From positions 1-35,813 of the forward strand of contig NZ_JANXMI010000166.1 of the NCBI RefSeq assembly GCF_025354735.1: a stretch of DNA of 35,813 nucleotides, given 5' to 3'. Origin of the DNA: Rugamonas sp. (GTDB lineage Bacteria; Pseudomonadota; Gammaproteobacteria; Burkholderiales; Burkholderiaceae_D). The position numbers and the translations under genes were made by a program. Of the stretch, positions 1 through 8,437 are shown one piece after another. The notes under the pieces were generated by a model, which was not told where the DNA came from, did not search any database, and saw nothing but the letters and a program-made list of their open reading frames with translations. How positions within the stretch are numbered: the stretch's first letter is position 1; the number at the start of each line of letters is the position of its first letter.

Positions 1-2500
1 TGAAGTTCGTGACGACCTGGCCGAACGGGCCGGGATAGCTGTCCATCATCAGCAGCTCGGGGATCTCGAAGGCGATCGCATGGTCCGAAGCGCGGATGCG
101 GTTCATCATCGTCGCGATGATTTCGTGCGCCACCTGCTGCAGGTTGAACATGCGGCGCTGTTCCGTGGTGCGGTCGACGGCGACCTGCTTGAAGCTGTTG
201 ACCAGGTCGGCCGCGCTGGTCAGGCCGCGCATCACCAGCTCCGACGCCTTTTTGGCGTCGGCCACGAAGGCGGCCAGTTCGGAGCGGCGCAGGCCGGGAC
301 CGTTGAGCTGCTTTTCCAGGTCGTCGGTCTTCTGTTGCAGCGTGCTGGCGATCAGCAGGCTGTTGCCGATCGGCGTATTCAATTCGTGGGCCACGCCGGC
401 CATCAGGGAGCCCAGCGCGGCGAGCTTTTCCTGCGACACCAGCTGCGTCTGCGCGTCCTGCAACTGGCGGTAGGCTTCGGCGTTGTCGAGCGCGATGGCG
501 CCATAGGCGCACAGGGTGCGGAAGATCAGCCGTTCGCGCTCGCCGTAGGCCTGCGGCGCCATGGTCTGCACCGTCATCACGCCGAGCGCGCGCTCGCCCA
601 CCAGCAGCGGCAGGAACAGCGCGCTCAGATTGGCGTCGGTGCCGGGCGTGACGGTCAGGTGTTCGGCCGCCGCCGGCGTATGTTCGACATAGACTTCGCG
701 CCGTTGCAGCAGGCAGCGCACCGAGTGGGCGTGCGGGTGCGTGAGCGGGATCGAGTTGGTCGCCAGCGGCTGGCCGGCTTCGACGCCGAAGGCGCGGCTG
801 AGCGAGGCGCCGCCCGGGTCGGTGAGATAAATGGCGAAGGTGTTCGCCGGCAGCAGCAGGTGGACGTGGCGCGTCAGCGCCTGGAACACGGCGCCGGCGT
901 CGAGGTGGGCGGTGATTTCCTGGCCGATCACGGACAAGCGTTCCAGCGTGGCGCTGGTCTGTTGCAGCACGGCGGCGCGGCGCGCCTCCGATTCGGCCAG
1001 CTGGCGGTGGTGGTGGCCTTCGGCGCGCGCGTTTTCGGTCTGGTGGTGGACCTGCATGGCGATGGCGCGGTTGGTCGCTTCCTGGTTGCGGGCCTTTTCG
1101 CGCGCGGCGCTGGCGGCCAGCGCCGCCTCGTAAGCCTGGGCGTAGCTGCCGGCCTGGGCGTACTCGCGCGCCAGCGCGTCGAGCAGGTCGCCGGGCAGGG
1201 TGTAGCCGTCGATGGTCGAGGCCAGCGCCAGCGCCTGGTGCAGATAGTGCAGCGTGGCGTTCAGCTCCGTCATGCCGGCCGGCGGCGGCAGCGTGTGCTC
1301 GGTGTGGATGATCGACAGCACGCGCAGCGCCGCCACCTGGCTGTAGGCGTTGGACTGGCTGGCGGCCAGCTCGATGGCGGCGGCGGCCGCCGTCAGCGCC
1401 GCTTCCGGCTGGTCCAGGAAGCATAGCGCGTGGGCCTGGCCGCGCCGCGCGATGCTGCGGAAATCGGTTTGCTGGAGCGCCTCGGCGCGCGCTTCGAGGC
1501 GCTCGAAGGTTTCCAGCGCGGCGGCGTATTCGGCGCGGTCGAGCGACAGTTCGCCCAGGTAGTGCAGGGCGTTGGCGTAGCTGCGCGCGCCGGCCAGCGG
1601 CGCCAGGATCAGCAGCGCTTCCTGCAACAGCTCGCGGGCGGCGTCGAGGCGGCCCAGGCGGCGCATGGTGTCGGCCGTGTACATCAGGCAGGCGCCTACG
1701 GAGCGCGGCCAGCCGGCCGGCCGCGCCAGGTCGAGCGCGCACTGCATCCATTCGAGCGCCGAGTGGTGGTCGTTGAGGACGGCGAACGCTTCGCCCAGGT
1801 TGGTGGCGGCGGTGATGGCCGCGCGCAGCTGGCCGGTGCTCAGCGCCGCTTCGTAGCACTGGATGAAGTAGCCGGCGGCGGCGCCGAAATCGCTGGCCTG
1901 GCTGGCCGCCAGGCCGAGGAAATCGTTGACCCAGGCGGTGACGGCGGCCGGCTGCGGATATTGGTGCAGGTCGAAGCGCAGGCCCCAGCGCACGGCGGCC
2001 TGCTGCGGATCGTGCAGCACGGCCCAGCGCGCGATGGCCGCTTCGGCGATGGCGGCCCGCATCGGGTCGCCGGCGTCGCGGGCGGCGGCGGCGGCCAGTT
2101 CCAGTTCGGCGTCGCAGCGGACGTGGTCGCCGCGGTCGACCGCGATCCAGGCCCGCAGCCAGTGCGAGTCGGCGCAGCCGCTGTGGTCATGGTGCTTGCA
2201 CAACACATCCCACGCTTGCGCGGCCAGGGCGTCGGCGGCATCGAGCTCGCCTTGCAGCCACAGCGCCTCGGCGTGCACCAGTTGCAGGCGGGCGGCGCTC
2301 AGGCGCTGCGCCAGCGGCGTCAGCTCGGACTGCGCCAGCAGGGCCAGCGCCTCGGTGGCGAGGGCGCTGGCGCGGACGCTGTCGCGCTGGCGCAAGTGCC
2401 AGGCCAGCGGCAGTTGCACCGGCAAACGGGCCACGCCGTTCAGGGTAAGCAGCGCCTGCTCCCATTTCGCCACGTCCTCGTCGAGCACAAACATGTCCAT
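1..2500 (-). CDS. TPR-GAF sensor histidine kinase, C-terminus cut by window edge
   Basis: The open frame runs from an ATG at 2500 off the left edge (833 codons visible). An AAGG ribosome site lies six bases upstream of the ATG. No membrane segment or signal peptide is seen, so the protein should be cytoplasmic. Residues ~1-460 are Ala/Leu-rich helical repeats of TPR type. Residues ~510-675 look like a GAF domain. A HisKA helix follows with the H-box LAALGSLMAGVAHELNTPIG, phospho-acceptor His705. The last visible residues (824-833, GPFGQVVTNF) are the start of the HATPase N box, so the rest of the ATPase domain and any receiver lie outside the window. It is probably autophosphorylated in response to a ligand of the GAF or TPR part; the signal is unknown. 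It lies 154 bp beyond rsgA on the same strand, with its own putative promoter. Family call is firm, role unknown. Confidence 0.88.
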   Translation of the reverse strand, partial: MDMFVLDEDVAKWEQALLTLNGVARLPVQLPLAWHLRQRDSVRASALATEALALLAQSELTPLAQRLSAARLQLVHAEALWLQGELDAADALAAQAWDVLCKHHDHSGCADSHWLRAWIAVDRGDHVRCDAELELAAAAARDAGDPMRAAIAEAAIARWAVLHDPQQAAVRWGLRFDLHQYPQPAAVTAWVNDFLGLAASQASDFGAAAGYFIQCYEAALSTGQLRAAITAATNLGEAFAVLNDHHSALEWMQCALDLARPAGWPRSVGACLMYTADTMRRLGRLDAARELLQEALLILAPLAGARSYANALHYLGELSLDRAEYAAALETFERLEARAEALQQTDFRSIARRGQAHALCFLDQPEAALTAAAAAIELAASQSNAYSQVAALRVLSIIHTEHTLPPPAGMTELNATLHYLHQALALASTIDGYTLPGDLLDALAREYAQAGSYAQAYEAALAASAAREKARNQEATNRAIAMQVHHQTENARAEGHHHRQLAESEARRAAVLQQTSATLERLSVIGQEITAHLDAGAVFQALTRHVHLLLPANTFAIYLTDPGGASLSRAFGVEAGQPLATNSIPLTHPHAHSVRCLLQRREVYVEHTPAAAEHLTVTPGTDANLSALFLPLLVGERALGVMTVQTMAPQAYGERERLIFRTLCAYGAIALDNAEAYRQLQDAQTQLVSQEKLAALGSLMAGVAHELNTPIGNSLLIASTLQQKTDDLEKQLNGPGLRRSELAAFVADAKKASELVMRGLTSAADLVNSFKQVAVDRTTEQRRMFNLQQVAHEIIATMMNRIRASDHAIAFEIPELLMMDSYPGPFGQVVTNF

Positions 2501-2548
2501 CGTCAGCCTTGATTGCAGTGATGCGCTGGCGCCGGCCAACGTCGCAAA

Positions 2549-2591
2549 ATAATTTCCCTGGGGAATTATAAACGCAAATACGGCTTGCGTT
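2549..2591 (-). promoter_or_regulatory. Two adjacent inverted repeats with a -10-like box upstream of the TPR-GAF kinase
   Basis: An imperfect 21-bp palindrome (2549-2569, ten-base arms, one mismatched pair, one-base centre) is followed by a perfect 7-bp inverted repeat AACGCAA/TTGCGTT (2571-2577 and 2585-2591). On the minus strand a perfect TATAAT occupies 2570-2565, inside the palindrome edge, about 65 bases before the kinase ATG; no good -35 is seen. This fits an operator over a promoter for the kinase gene, or a weak hairpin after rsgA. Function is inferred. Confidence 0.35.
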
Positions 2592-2654
2592 TCTGTTATC
2601 TAGAAATAATGATTAAGAAATAAAAGTGCGCTTGTTTAAGAATATCGAGCCTGT

Positions 2655-3554
2655 TTAATACAGCGTCTGGGCCGACTCGTGCAGCAGCTGGCCGTACAGC
2701 GTGTGGCGCATGCGCGCGATTTTACCGTCCGCCACCGCCGCCAGTATCGCGCATTGCGGCTCGATCAAGTGGCGGCAGTTGTAGAATTTGCAGTGCCCGA
2801 GGTAGGGCGCGAAATCGACGAAGGCGCGTTCCAGCATCCCTTCGCTGAGGTGGTACAAGCCGAATTCCTGGAAGCCGGGCGAATCGATGATGGACGAGTC
2901 GGGCCCCAGTTCGGGCAGCTGGTACAGGCGCGTGAAGGTGGTGGTGTGCTTGCCGGTGTCGAGGGCGGCCGAGATTTCGCGCACGGCGATGTCGGCGTCC
3001 GGCACCAGCAGATTAATCAGCGAGGACTTGCCCATGCCGGACTGGCCGATCAGGATCGACGACTGGCCGGCCATCAGCGGGGCGAGGATGGCCAGCGCTT
3101 CTTCGGGCCGCGCCTTGGCCGACATTTCGTGCACCGGATAGCCGAGCGAGGCATACGGCTGCAAGCGTTCGCGCGTTCTGGCCAGCGATTCGGTGACGTC
3201 GGTCTTGTTGAGGATCAGGCGCGCCGTGATGCCGGCCGCTTCGGCCGCGACCAGCGAGCGCGACACCAGGTCGTCGGCGAAGCCCGGTTCGGTGGCCACG
3301 ACGATGAACAGCTGGCTCAGATTGGCGGCCAGCAGTTTCGACTTGTACTGGTCGGAGCGGTACAGCAGCGTCTTGCGTTCCTCGATGCGGTCGATCACGC
3401 CCTGGTCGGGCGAGGTCAGGGTGAGCTTGACGAGGTCGCCGACCGCCACATTGGTTTTTTTGCCGCGCGTGACGCATTGCAGCTTGACGCCGCCGGCGTC
3501 GGCCAGGTAGTGGCGGCCGTGGGCGGCGATGATGGTGCCGGTCAGCTGGCTCAT
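2655..3554 (-). CDS. rsgA: Ribosome small-subunit maturation GTPase RsgA
   Basis: Circularly permuted GTPase of 299 residues that acts in late 30S subunit assembly. An N-terminal OB-fold (residues ~1-75) precedes the GTPase motifs, which occur in permuted order: NKTD (116-119, G4), GQSGMGKSS (170-178, P-loop) and DSPG (224-227, G3). The C-terminal zinc site is Cys255, Cys260, His262 and Cys268. Length and motif order are typical of the family. The ATG overlaps the stop of the pterin dehydratase gene by four bases, so rsgA is the last gene of a translationally coupled M48-PCD-rsgA operon read on the minus strand. It is followed by an AT-rich gap. Confidence 0.97.
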   Translation of the reverse strand: MSQLTGTIIAAHGRHYLADAGGVKLQCVTRGKKTNVAVGDLVKLTLTSPDQGVIDRIEERKTLLYRSDQYKSKLLAANLSQLFIVVATEPGFADDLVSRSLVAAEAAGITARLILNKTDVTESLARTRERLQPYASLGYPVHEMSAKARPEEALAILAPLMAGQSSILIGQSGMGKSSLINLLVPDADIAVREISAALDTGKHTTTFTRLYQLPELGPDSSIIDSPGFQEFGLYHLSEGMLERAFVDFAPYLGHCKFYNCRHLIEPQCAILAAVADGKIARMRHTLYGQLLHESAQTLY

Positions 3555-3919
3555 GCCGCGCCCTGCGCCTGGTCGAACAGGGCGCTGGCCTTGGCGGCGC
3601 AGATGAAGTCGTTTTGCGACAGGCCGCCGGCGCCCGCGTTCACGGAATGGGTGTCGTAGCGGGCCACGCAGTTTTTATAAGTCACGGTCAATTCCGGGTG
3701 ATGGTCTTCGGTGTGGCTGATCCAGGCCAGCGCGTTCACGAAGGCCATGGTGTGATGATGATTCTTGAAGCCGAAGCCGCGGCACAAACGGCCGTTTTCG
3801 ACGCTCCATCCCGGCACCAGCGGCAGCAGGCGCGCGACGGCGTCCGCGTCGAGCGCATCGTGGGCGCGGATGCAGCGGGCATCGAGCAGGTCGGCGGTGC
3901 TGGTCAAGGTGGCGCTCAT
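3551..3919 (-). CDS. phhB: Pterin-4a-carbinolamine dehydratase
   Basis: A 122-residue protein that dehydrates 4a-hydroxytetrahydropterin, recycling the pterin cofactor of aromatic amino acid hydroxylases. The family signature is visible as [11 protein letters not shown] (71-81, catalytic His73/His74), followed by His91 and a conserved Asp near residue 104. The first ~20 residues are an unremarkable extension compared with the shortest family members. It overlaps the M48 protease gene upstream (ATGA at 3916-3919) and rsgA downstream (3551-3554). No phenylalanine hydroxylase gene is seen in the window, so the pterin partner must be elsewhere. This gene position next to rsgA and an M48 protease is common in Burkholderiales. 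Confidence 0.94.
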   Translation of the reverse strand: MSATLTSTADLLDARCIRAHDALDADAVARLLPLVPGWSVENGRLCRGFGFKNHHHTMAFVNALAWISHTEDHHPELTVTYKNCVARYDTHSVNAGAGGLSQNDFICAAKASALFDQAQGAA

Positions 3920-5184
3920 GGCGCGGCCAGGTTCAGGTGGTGGATGCGGACGCTGGCCGGCGGATGCGTATCGTAAAAGGCCGAGTGCAGCGGGTCCGGC
4001 GTCAGCGTCGAGGCATTGTCTTCATACATCTTGACCAGCGCCGACACCAGGTCGCGCGCGTCGGTGTGGCGGGCGGCGAAGGCGTCGGCCTCGAATTCGT
4101 GCTTGCGCGAGGAGATCGAGGTCAGGGGCCCGAACAGGAAAGTAAACACCGGCAGCACCAGCACGAACAGCAGCAGCATCATGGCGTCGTTGCTCTGTCC
4201 CGGCAAAATCATGGGGTCGACGCCGAGGCCGGTGTAAAACCACATCTGGTTTTTCAGGTAGCCCAGCAGCGCCAAAAAGGCCAGCGAGATGGCGAACATC
4301 ATGGCGATGCGCTTGACGATGTGCTTGAGCTTGAAGTGGCCCAGTTCATGCGCCAGCACCGCCTCGATTTCCTGGGGCGCCAGGCGGGCCAGCAGCGTGT
4401 CGAAGAAGACGATGCGCTTGTTGGCGCCGAAGCCGGAGAAGTAGGCGTTGCCGTGGGCGCTGCGCTTGGAACCGTCCATCACGAACAGGCCCTTGGAGGC
4501 GAAGCCGACGCGCGCCAGCAAGCCTTCGATGCGGGCCTTGAGGGGGGCGTCGGCCAGCGGCGTGAACTTGTTGAACAGCGGCGCGATCACGGTCGGGAAC
4601 AGCACCATCATCAGCAGCTGGAAGCCGCTCCACACCAGCCACGCGTACAACCACCACAGGTTGCCGGCCTTGCCCATCAGCGTCAGCACCACCCACACCA
4701 GCGGCAGGCCGATGGCCGCGCCCAGCGCCGCGCCCTTGGCCATGTCGGCGAAGAACAGCGTGCGCGTCATCTTGTTGAAGCCGAAGCCCTGCTCCATGTG
4801 GAACTGCTTGTAATAGTCGAAGGGCAGGTCGATCAGGCCGGAGATCAGGGCGAAGCCGGCCAGCAGCGCGATCTGGTAGCCCATGCCGGGACCGGTGTGC
4901 TGGAAGATCTGCGTCGACAGCCATTGCAGGCCGCCCAGCAGCGTGAAGCCGATCAGCACCGCCGTGTTGACGAGCAGGGCCAGCATGCCGAACTTGGTCT
5001 TGGCGACCGTGTAGTCGGCCGCCTTCTGGTGGGCGGCCAGTGGGATTTTTTCGGCGAATTCGGCCGGCACGGCGGCGCGGTGGCGCAGCACGTGGCGGAT
5101 ATGGCGCGAGGCCAGCCAGAAGCGCACGAGCAGCGTCAAAATGAGGAAAGATACAAACAAAATCGAAAACGCGAGTGAATACAT
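3916..5184 (-). CDS. M48 family membrane metalloprotease (Ste24/CAAX protease-like)
   Basis: Integral membrane zinc protease of 422 residues. Several hydrophobic segments flank the active site: one at the N-terminus, several between residues ~55 and 200, and two after the zinc motif. The zinc motif HELGH is at residues 279-283 (catalytic Glu280), and the downstream EFEAD segment supplies the third ligand. The ATG at 5184 is chosen because it starts directly at the first membrane helix and has an ACAGG-like site upstream. An in-frame TTG at 5226 would add 14 polar residues and nearly touch orn. It is the first gene of the M48-PCD-rsgA operon and is divergent from orn, with 51 bp between the starts. 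Likely inner-membrane protein turnover; the specific substrate is unknown. Confidence 0.92.
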   Translation of the reverse strand: MYSLAFSILFVSFLILTLLVRFWLASRHIRHVLRHRAAVPAEFAEKIPLAAHQKAADYTVAKTKFGMLALLVNTAVLIGFTLLGGLQWLSTQIFQHTGPGMGYQIALLAGFALISGLIDLPFDYYKQFHMEQGFGFNKMTRTLFFADMAKGAALGAAIGLPLVWVVLTLMGKAGNLWWLYAWLVWSGFQLLMMVLFPTVIAPLFNKFTPLADAPLKARIEGLLARVGFASKGLFVMDGSKRSAHGNAYFSGFGANKRIVFFDTLLARLAPQEIEAVLAHELGHFKLKHIVKRIAMMFAISLAFLALLGYLKNQMWFYTGLGVDPMILPGQSNDAMMLLLFVLVLPVFTFLFGPLTSISSRKHEFEADAFAARHTDARDLVSALVKMYEDNASTLTPDPLHSAFYDTHPPASVRIHHLNLAAP

Positions 5185-5235
5185 GCTATGCCTGTGAGAA
5201 AATGGCGGATTAGATAGACTAGCCAAGAGAGAATT

Positions 5236-5832
5236 ATGTCACAAGCCACCGACTTAGCCGCCGCTTCCGCAAACGTGCCGGCCCAGCAGCGCCCCAACGA
5301 GATGAATCTGGTCTGGGTCGACATGGAAATGACCGGCCTGGAGCCGGACACCGACCGCATCATTGAAGTGGCCGTCGTCGTCACCGACATGCACCTGAAC
5401 GTGCTGGCCGAAGGCCCGGTGTTCGCCATCCACCAGAGCGACGAAACGCTGGACAAGATGGATGCGTGGAACAAGGGCACGCACGGCCGTTCCGGCCTGA
5501 TCGAGCGCGTCAAGGCCTCGACCGTGACGGAAGCGGAGGCCGAGGAGGCGCTGATCGCCTTCATGAAGCTGTGGGTGCCGAAGGGTAAAACGCCGATGTG
5601 CGGCAACACCATCGGCCAGGACCGCCGTTTCATGGTGCGCTACATGCCGAAGCTGGAAGCGGTTTTCCACTACCGGAATATCGACGTGTCGACGCTGAAG
5701 GAATTGTGCAAGCGCTGGAAGCCGGAAATCGTCGGCGGCTTTAAAAAGCACCAGAAGCACACGGCCATGGCCGATATCGTCGAATCGATCGAAGAGCTGA
5801 AATACTACCGCGAGCATTTCATCAAGCTGTGA
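5236..5832 (+). CDS. orn: Oligoribonuclease
   Basis: 3'-5' exoribonuclease of the DEDDh family that degrades 2-5-nt RNAs, including pGpG from cyclic-di-GMP turnover; 198 residues. The exonuclease I motif [17 protein letters not shown] contains the metal ligands Asp29 and Glu31. Exo II is in [10 protein letters not shown], and exo III is HTAMADI with the catalytic His and Asp. The first 22 residues are an Ala-rich extension relative to the usual start (M23). The upstream ATG has an AAGAGAG ribosome site six bases away, so it is preferred. It is divergent from the M48 gene and ends in a strong intrinsic terminator. Functionally it may connect with the diguanylate cyclase at 31027-33207, but that is a general cellular link rather than an operon. 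Confidence 0.97.
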   Translation: MSQATDLAAASANVPAQQRPNEMNLVWVDMEMTGLEPDTDRIIEVAVVVTDMHLNVLAEGPVFAIHQSDETLDKMDAWNKGTHGRSGLIERVKASTVTEAEAEEALIAFMKLWVPKGKTPMCGNTIGQDRRFMVRYMPKLEAVFHYRNIDVSTLKELCKRWKPEIVGGFKKHQKHTAMADIVESIEELKYYREHFIKL

Positions 5833-5865
5833 TGCGGCCGGCAAGGTTTTAATGCGGTGATAAAG

Positions 5866-5896
5866 CGCCGCCGGTTTAATCCGGCGGCGTTTTTTT
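5866..5896 (+). terminator. Intrinsic terminator of orn
   Basis: A perfect 9-bp GC stem (5866-5874 with 5881-5889) with loop TTTAAT, followed by seven T residues (5890-5896), 33 bases after the orn stop codon. A textbook rho-independent terminator that separates orn from the pigment cluster. Confidence 0.93.
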
Positions 5897-5897
5897 A

Positions 5898-6351
5898 TGC
5901 GCCGCGCCGGTAAAAAGACCGGCCGTAGCGTTCGATGTGCGCTTGCAGCGCCGGATTGTCGATGTGCGACCGTATCGACAAAGCGCTGTAGTTGCGCGAG
6001 AGCGCGGCGGTAATTCGATAGCCGTTGTAGCCAGCGGATGGGATGTCTTGCGTGCTTATGGGATGACAGCGGGACGGATGGCGGCTGGCGGATGGTGGCT
6101 GGTATTTTACAACGGCGGCCCGGCGCGCGGCGCGGACCGCGATTTTATGTGGGAATTGGATAGAATGCCGAAATTGGCGTGTGGTTATTTGATCGGTGAC
6201 AATAAAATAGTTTCTTTTGATTTAATTGGTGATGCCAATGGGATAGGTGGTCGTCTATAATCTGCCCTCGACGTTGACTGGTAATTCCGCGATTTTTTGT
6301 GCGCGAGTGAGAGCGGTGTTTTTACTTGATGGCTCAAAGACTATTTTATTT
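5898..6351. other. Gene-poor gap between orn and the aryl polyene operon
   Basis: This is the longest stretch without a convincing gene. The first ~140 bases are GC-rich. On the minus strand they can be read as the last ~48 residues of a protein ending at a TAA inside the terminator T run (stop at 5897-5895), with a plausible amino-acid mix (NYSALSIRSHIDNPALQAHI) but no start or recognisable upstream part. It may be the tail of a decayed gene. From about 6160 to 6351 the DNA is markedly AT-rich and holds the putative promoter and leader of the pigment operon. A plus-strand 107-codon frame at 5937-6260 has no recognisable features and is not accepted. Confidence 0.5.
6232..6261 (+). promoter_or_regulatory. 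Putative sigma-70 promoter of the aryl polyene operon
   Basis: A perfect -10 TATAAT (6256-6261) stands 18 bp after ATGCCA (6232-6237; 4 of 6 matches to TTGACA), within the most AT-rich segment of the window. Start of transcription would be near 6268, leaving a leader of about 85 bases before the ATG at 6352. It is the only convincing promoter before the first pigment gene. No operator was recognised. Confidence 0.55.
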
Positions 6352-7107
6352 ATGCGCACGCAGGCCATTCGATTTTCCATTGTCAGCCACGCTGCCTGGG
6401 CGCCGGGCCTGACCACGGCCGACCTGTGGCGGCAATGGGCCGCCGCTCCTTATCGGATCGAAGCGGGCGCCGAACCCGGCGTCGCGGCCATGCCCGCGAT
6501 GTTGCGGCGCCGCGCCGGCCTGCTCGGCAAGATGGCGCTCGAAGTCGCCTACCAATGCCAGGCCGGCCGCGCCGACGTGCCGACCGTATTTTGCTCGCGC
6601 CACGGCGAAGTCGGGCGCGCGCTCGACTTGCTGGCCGATCTGGCGCGCGGCGAGCCGCTGTCGCCGACCGCCTTCGGCATGGCCGTCCACAACGCCAGCG
6701 CCGGCCTGTTCACCATCGCGCGCGCCGACCGCGCCAACCACATCGCGCTGGCGGCCGGCGCGGCGACGGTCGAACACGCGGTGATCGAAGCCTGCGGCCT
6801 GCTGGCCGACGGCGCGCCGGCCGTGCTGCTGGTGGCGTGCGACTGCGCGCTGCCGCCGCTGATGGCGCCTTACGCCGACAGCGACGAGCAGCCGCACGCG
6901 TGGGCCTGGCTGATGACGGCCGCCGCCGACAGCGGCGCCATCGCGCTGAGCTGGACCGGCGCGGGCGCCACGCCGGACGACGACGCGGCAGCAGAGAGCA
7001 CGGCCGTCCCCGGCAGCCTGGCGGTGCTGGCCTTTCAACTGAGCGGCGCGTCCCGCATGGAGCGGGTCGCCGCGCAACGCCGCTGGCGCTGGAGCCGCGA
7101 TGCGTGA
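6352..7107 (+). CDS. apeC: Half-length ketosynthase-like chain length factor (ApeC type)
   Basis: A 251-residue protein with only the N-terminal half of the thiolase fold (the 'beta-ketoacyl synthase N-terminal-like' family). The segment AFGMAVHNASAGLFTIA is the conserved core. There is no active-site cysteine/two-histidine set, so it should not condense by itself. In characterised APE systems the ApeC protein pairs with the ketosynthase ApeO as a chain length factor; that role is assumed here from family and gene order. Start: the ATG at 6352 begins MRTQAIRFSIVSHAAWAPG, which aligns with the start of the fold. Upstream in-frame codons run into the AT-rich leader. The ribosome site is weak. 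First gene of the operon; its stop overlaps the next start by eight bases. Confidence 0.85.
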   Translation: MRTQAIRFSIVSHAAWAPGLTTADLWRQWAAAPYRIEAGAEPGVAAMPAMLRRRAGLLGKMALEVAYQCQAGRADVPTVFCSRHGEVGRALDLLADLARGEPLSPTAFGMAVHNASAGLFTIARADRANHIALAAGAATVEHAVIEACGLLADGAPAVLLVACDCALPPLMAPYADSDEQPHAWAWLMTAAADSGAIALSWTGAGATPDDDAAAESTAVPGSLAVLAFQLSGASRMERVAAQRRWRWSRDA

Positions 7108-7897
7108 GGCCGCGCCGGCGCGGCTGGTCTCGCAACTGGACTTGTGCTGGCGCGTGCTGGCCACCGGCTTCAGTTTCGCCGTCTTCGGCGTGGGCGGCCT
7201 GCTGCTGCGGCTATTCCTGTTTCCGGCGCTGAAGCTGCTGGTGCGCCGCCGCGAACGGCGCATCGCCTGGTCGCGCACCGTGATCCGGCTGGCCTTCCGT
7301 GCCTACGTCGACCTGATGCGGCTGCTGGGCGTGCTGCGCTACGATATCCGCGGCCTGGAAAAGCTCGACCGCGGCGGCCTGCTGATCCTGGCCAATCATC
7401 CCACGCTGATCGACACCGTGTTCCTGATGGCCTTCGTCAAAAACGCCGACTGCATCGTCAAGGGCGCGCTGTGGAACAACCCGTTCACGCGCGGCCCGGT
7501 GCGGGCGGCCGGCTACATCAACAACGGCGGCGGCGCCGGCCTGGTCGCGGACTGCATCGCGTCGCTGGAACGGGGCAACAACCTGATCGTCTTCCCGGAA
7601 GGCACGCGCACGGCCGGCGACGGCGTCATCAGCCTCAAACGCGGCGCCGCCAACATCGCCGTGCGCGGCGCGCGCGACATCACGCCGGTGCTGATACGCT
7701 GCCAGCCGCAGACGCTGGGCAAGGGCGAAAAATGGTGGCGGGTGCCGCCGCGGCGCGTGCTGTTTCGCATCGACGTCCAGGACGATCTGGCGATCGCAGG
7801 GTTCACCGGCGACGGCGCCAGCGACGTGATGGCGGCGCGCCGGCTGACCGATTTTCTACAGACTTATTTTACGGGGAAGTACCAAAGCCATGCTTGA
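7100..7897 (+). CDS. Lysophospholipid-type acyltransferase (ApeD position)
   Basis: A 265-residue PlsC-family (LPLAT) acyltransferase. A hydrophobic segment near residues 20-45 anchors it to the inner membrane. The catalytic NHPTLID (99-105: His100, Asp105) and the acceptor-binding FPEGTR (165-170) are intact. In APE clusters such enzymes are thought to acylate or transfer the polyene onto a glycerolipid-like anchor; the acceptor is unknown. The ATG overlaps the preceding gene in ATGCGTGA (7100-7107), and the stop overlaps the ACP start in the same way, pointing to translational coupling. Family call is firm; pathway role rests on context. Confidence 0.9.
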   Translation: MREAAPARLVSQLDLCWRVLATGFSFAVFGVGGLLLRLFLFPALKLLVRRRERRIAWSRTVIRLAFRAYVDLMRLLGVLRYDIRGLEKLDRGGLLILANHPTLIDTVFLMAFVKNADCIVKGALWNNPFTRGPVRAAGYINNGGGAGLVADCIASLERGNNLIVFPEGTRTAGDGVISLKRGAANIAVRGARDITPVLIRCQPQTLGKGEKWWRVPPRRVLFRIDVQDDLAIAGFTGDGASDVMAARRLTDFLQTYFTGKYQSHA

Positions 7898-8144
7898 ACT
7901 GGAAGTCAAAGAACTGATTATCGACGTGCTGCAACTGGAAGACATGGTCGCCGCCGACATCGACAACGAGGCCGCGCTGTTTGTCGACGGCCTGGGCCTC
8001 GATTCGATCGACGCGCTGGAACTGGGCGTGGCGCTGCAAAAGAAGTACGGCATTTCGCTGTCGGCCGATTCGGCCGACACGCGGCGCTATTTCGCGTCCG
8101 TGACAGCGCTGGCGGCCATGATCGCCAGCCTGAGAACAAAATAA
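7890..8144 (+). CDS. apeE: Acyl carrier protein 1 (ApeE type)
   Basis: An 84-residue acyl carrier protein with the phosphopantetheine site GLDSID (Ser39) at the start of helix 2 and an acidic surface. It carries growing polyene intermediates for the type II synthase. Its first eight bases overlap the acyltransferase stop (ATGCTTGA). It is one of two different ACPs; in studied APE systems the two carriers have separate roles, for example priming versus extension, but which does what here cannot be read from sequence. It is expected to be activated by the Sfp-type transferase at 25234-25851. Confidence 0.92.
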   Translation: MLELEVKELIIDVLQLEDMVAADIDNEAALFVDGLGLDSIDALELGVALQKKYGISLSADSADTRRYFASVTALAAMIASLRTK

Positions 8145-8162
8145 AACAATAAGGGGTAGGGC

Positions 8163-8432
8163 ATGATTGAATTGAATACGATGAGCAGGCAGCAGTTGCA
8201 GGCCTGGGTGGTGGAGCTGCTGGCGGAGATGTTTGAGCTCGACCCGGCCGCCCTGACGGCCGACTCCAACCTGTACGCCGATCTCGATATCGACAGCATC
8301 GACGCCGTCGACCTGGCCGTCAAACTCAAGCAGCTGACCGGCAAGCGTTTGCAGCCGGAAGTGTTCAAGACCATCCGCACCATCGGCGACGTGGTCGACG
8401 CGTTGACCGGCATGGCGGAGCAGGTGGCGTAA
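8163..8432 (+). CDS. apeF: Acyl carrier protein 2 (ApeF type)
   Basis: An 89-residue acyl carrier protein. The phosphopantetheine motif DLDIDSIDAVD places the modified serine at residue 45. The 18-bp gap after the first ACP contains one of the strongest ribosome sites of the operon (AAGGGGT), as expected for a carrier needed in excess. It is clearly different from the first ACP in sequence and has a longer N-terminal helix. The gene ends five bases before the ATG of the membrane protein. Confidence 0.92.
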   Translation: MIELNTMSRQQLQAWVVELLAEMFELDPAALTADSNLYADLDIDSIDAVDLAVKLKQLTGKRLQPEVFKTIRTIGDVVDALTGMAEQVA

Positions 8433-8437
8433 GCGCG

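Noticed and set aside
80..2512. Two long plus-strand open frames
   Set aside because: They are antisense shadows of the TPR-GAF kinase, whose own frame is longer and has H-box and GAF patterns.
5937..6260. A 107-codon plus-strand frame in the gap after orn
   Set aside because: No recognisable domain, no ribosome site, composition changes abruptly midway, and it ends over the putative -10 box.
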